Positions 63,772-64,000 of a DNA stretch of 64,000 bases are shown here, piece by piece. The notes beneath the pieces are model-generated. The model worked only from the letters and a program-made list of their open reading frames with translations, had not been told where the DNA came from and searched no databases. This DNA comes from Anaerocolumna chitinilytica. GTDB taxonomy: Bacteria > Bacillota > Clostridia > Lachnospirales > Lachnospiraceae. The DNA is taken from the NCBI RefSeq assembly GCF_014218355.1, contig NZ_AP023368.1:124001-188000 (forward strand), given 5' to 3'. The translations under genes were made by a program, and so were the position numbers. Numbering within the stretch: position 1 is the stretch's first letter; each line of letters starts with the position of its first letter.

Positions 63772-63977
63772 AAAAAGCAGGGGCTGTTGCAAAATAGCTA
63801 ATTTACTCTTTTGAAAGGATTGGGCGTATAATAATACATTTGGCTGCTTTTCCCTCGCTCGTTCAAAACGCTCCGCTTCAAAAGAAGAGCTCGGCCAGTC
63901 TACGCGAAATGTATTATTATACACCCAGTCCTGTTTTAGAGTTTATTATGGCTATTTTGCAACAGCCCCTGCTTTTT
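63772..63977. repeat. 206-bp palindromic MITE-like element
   Basis: Terminal inverted repeats of 27 bases (AAAAAGCAGGGGCTGTTGCA… and its complement at 63951-63977), continuing inwards imperfectly (GTATAATAATACATTT with AAATGTATTATTATAC). GGGGCTGTTGCAAAAT is typical of insertion-sequence ends. No transposase is inside. It may also terminate valS transcription. Confidence 0.8.
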
Positions 63978-64000
63978 TTATTTATAGATCTTAAGAAAAA

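Noticed and set aside
1..64000. tRNA, rRNA or CRISPR features
   Set aside because: No tRNA T-loop/CCA pattern, rRNA segment or regularly spaced repeat array was recognised in the window.

Overview
The window is chromosomal DNA from a low-GC, anaerobic, fibre- and glycan-degrading Firmicute, most likely a member of the Lachnospiraceae (Lachnoclostridium/Anaerocolumna-like). This is inferred from AT-rich intergenic DNA, strong AGGAGG-type ribosome sites, many rho-independent terminators, a T-box leader, LplB/YtcP-type sugar ABC transporters without their own ATPase, LacI/AraC regulators, FeoAB, a DUF1858/DUF438 pair and MotAB. No rRNA, tRNA, CRISPR array, prophage or intact transposase was seen.

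Layout. (1) 0.3-2.8 kb: a secreted SH3-like protein, a four-helix membrane protein and MscL. (2) 2.9-6.7 kb: an AraC regulator divergent from a P-loop kinase and a GH13_18-type glycoside phosphorylase. (3) 6.8-18.5 kb: a sugar-acid locus. A PrpR-type regulator with a degenerate AAA+ domain is divergent from an operon of a DUF1537 four-carbon acid-sugar kinase, an Fe-alcohol dehydrogenase, a DapA-family aldolase, PdxA2, a sugar ABC importer and a cytosolic BNR/sialidase-fold protein. (4) 18.7-22.3 kb: a DUF697 GTPase, a serine hydrolase, an EAL-domain remnant and a GyrI-like protein. (5) 22.3-35.4 kb: a LacI-controlled amino-sugar glycan operon (ABC importer, ROK kinase, NagB, ThuA-like, GH9, Gfo/Idh, GH20) with two matching operators. 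(6) 35.4-44.9 kb: Fe-ADH, DUF1858/DUF438 hemerythrin-PAS pair, beta-carbonic anhydrase, VOC protein, flavin reductase-like protein, FeoAB and RtcB. (7) 44.9-47.1 kb: a small TetR/SDR island bounded by a direct repeat of the rtcB 3' end. (8) 47.3-50.0 kb: LysR and MotAB. (9) 50.1-55.6 kb: L-fucose catabolism (kinase, FucU, FucA, FucI) divergent from an AraC activator. (10) 55.8-64 kb: an orphan shortened DnaK, a DtxR-type regulator, a serine hydrolase, an acyltransferase-like protein, two long structured palindromes, and a T-box-controlled archaeal-type valyl-tRNA synthetase followed by a palindromic MITE-like element.

The genes mainly import and break down host or plant glycans: oligosaccharides enter through ABC importers, are cleaved inside the cell by GH9, GH20, GH13_18 and BNR-type enzymes, and the monosaccharides are phosphorylated and sent to glycolysis (NagB, Fuc enzymes, DUF1537/PdxA2).

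The most unusual material is non-coding. Two ~240-nt hairpin elements at 60.15-60.39 and 60.65-60.89 kb are homologous but have almost entirely different, internally complementary stems. A 79-bp double-hairpin repeat carrying a Shine-Dalgarno sequence occurs in tandem before the PrpR-like gene and once before the flavin reductase gene. Four tandem Shine-Dalgarno hairpins precede fucI. A 59-bp duplication of the rtcB end brackets the TetR/SDR island.
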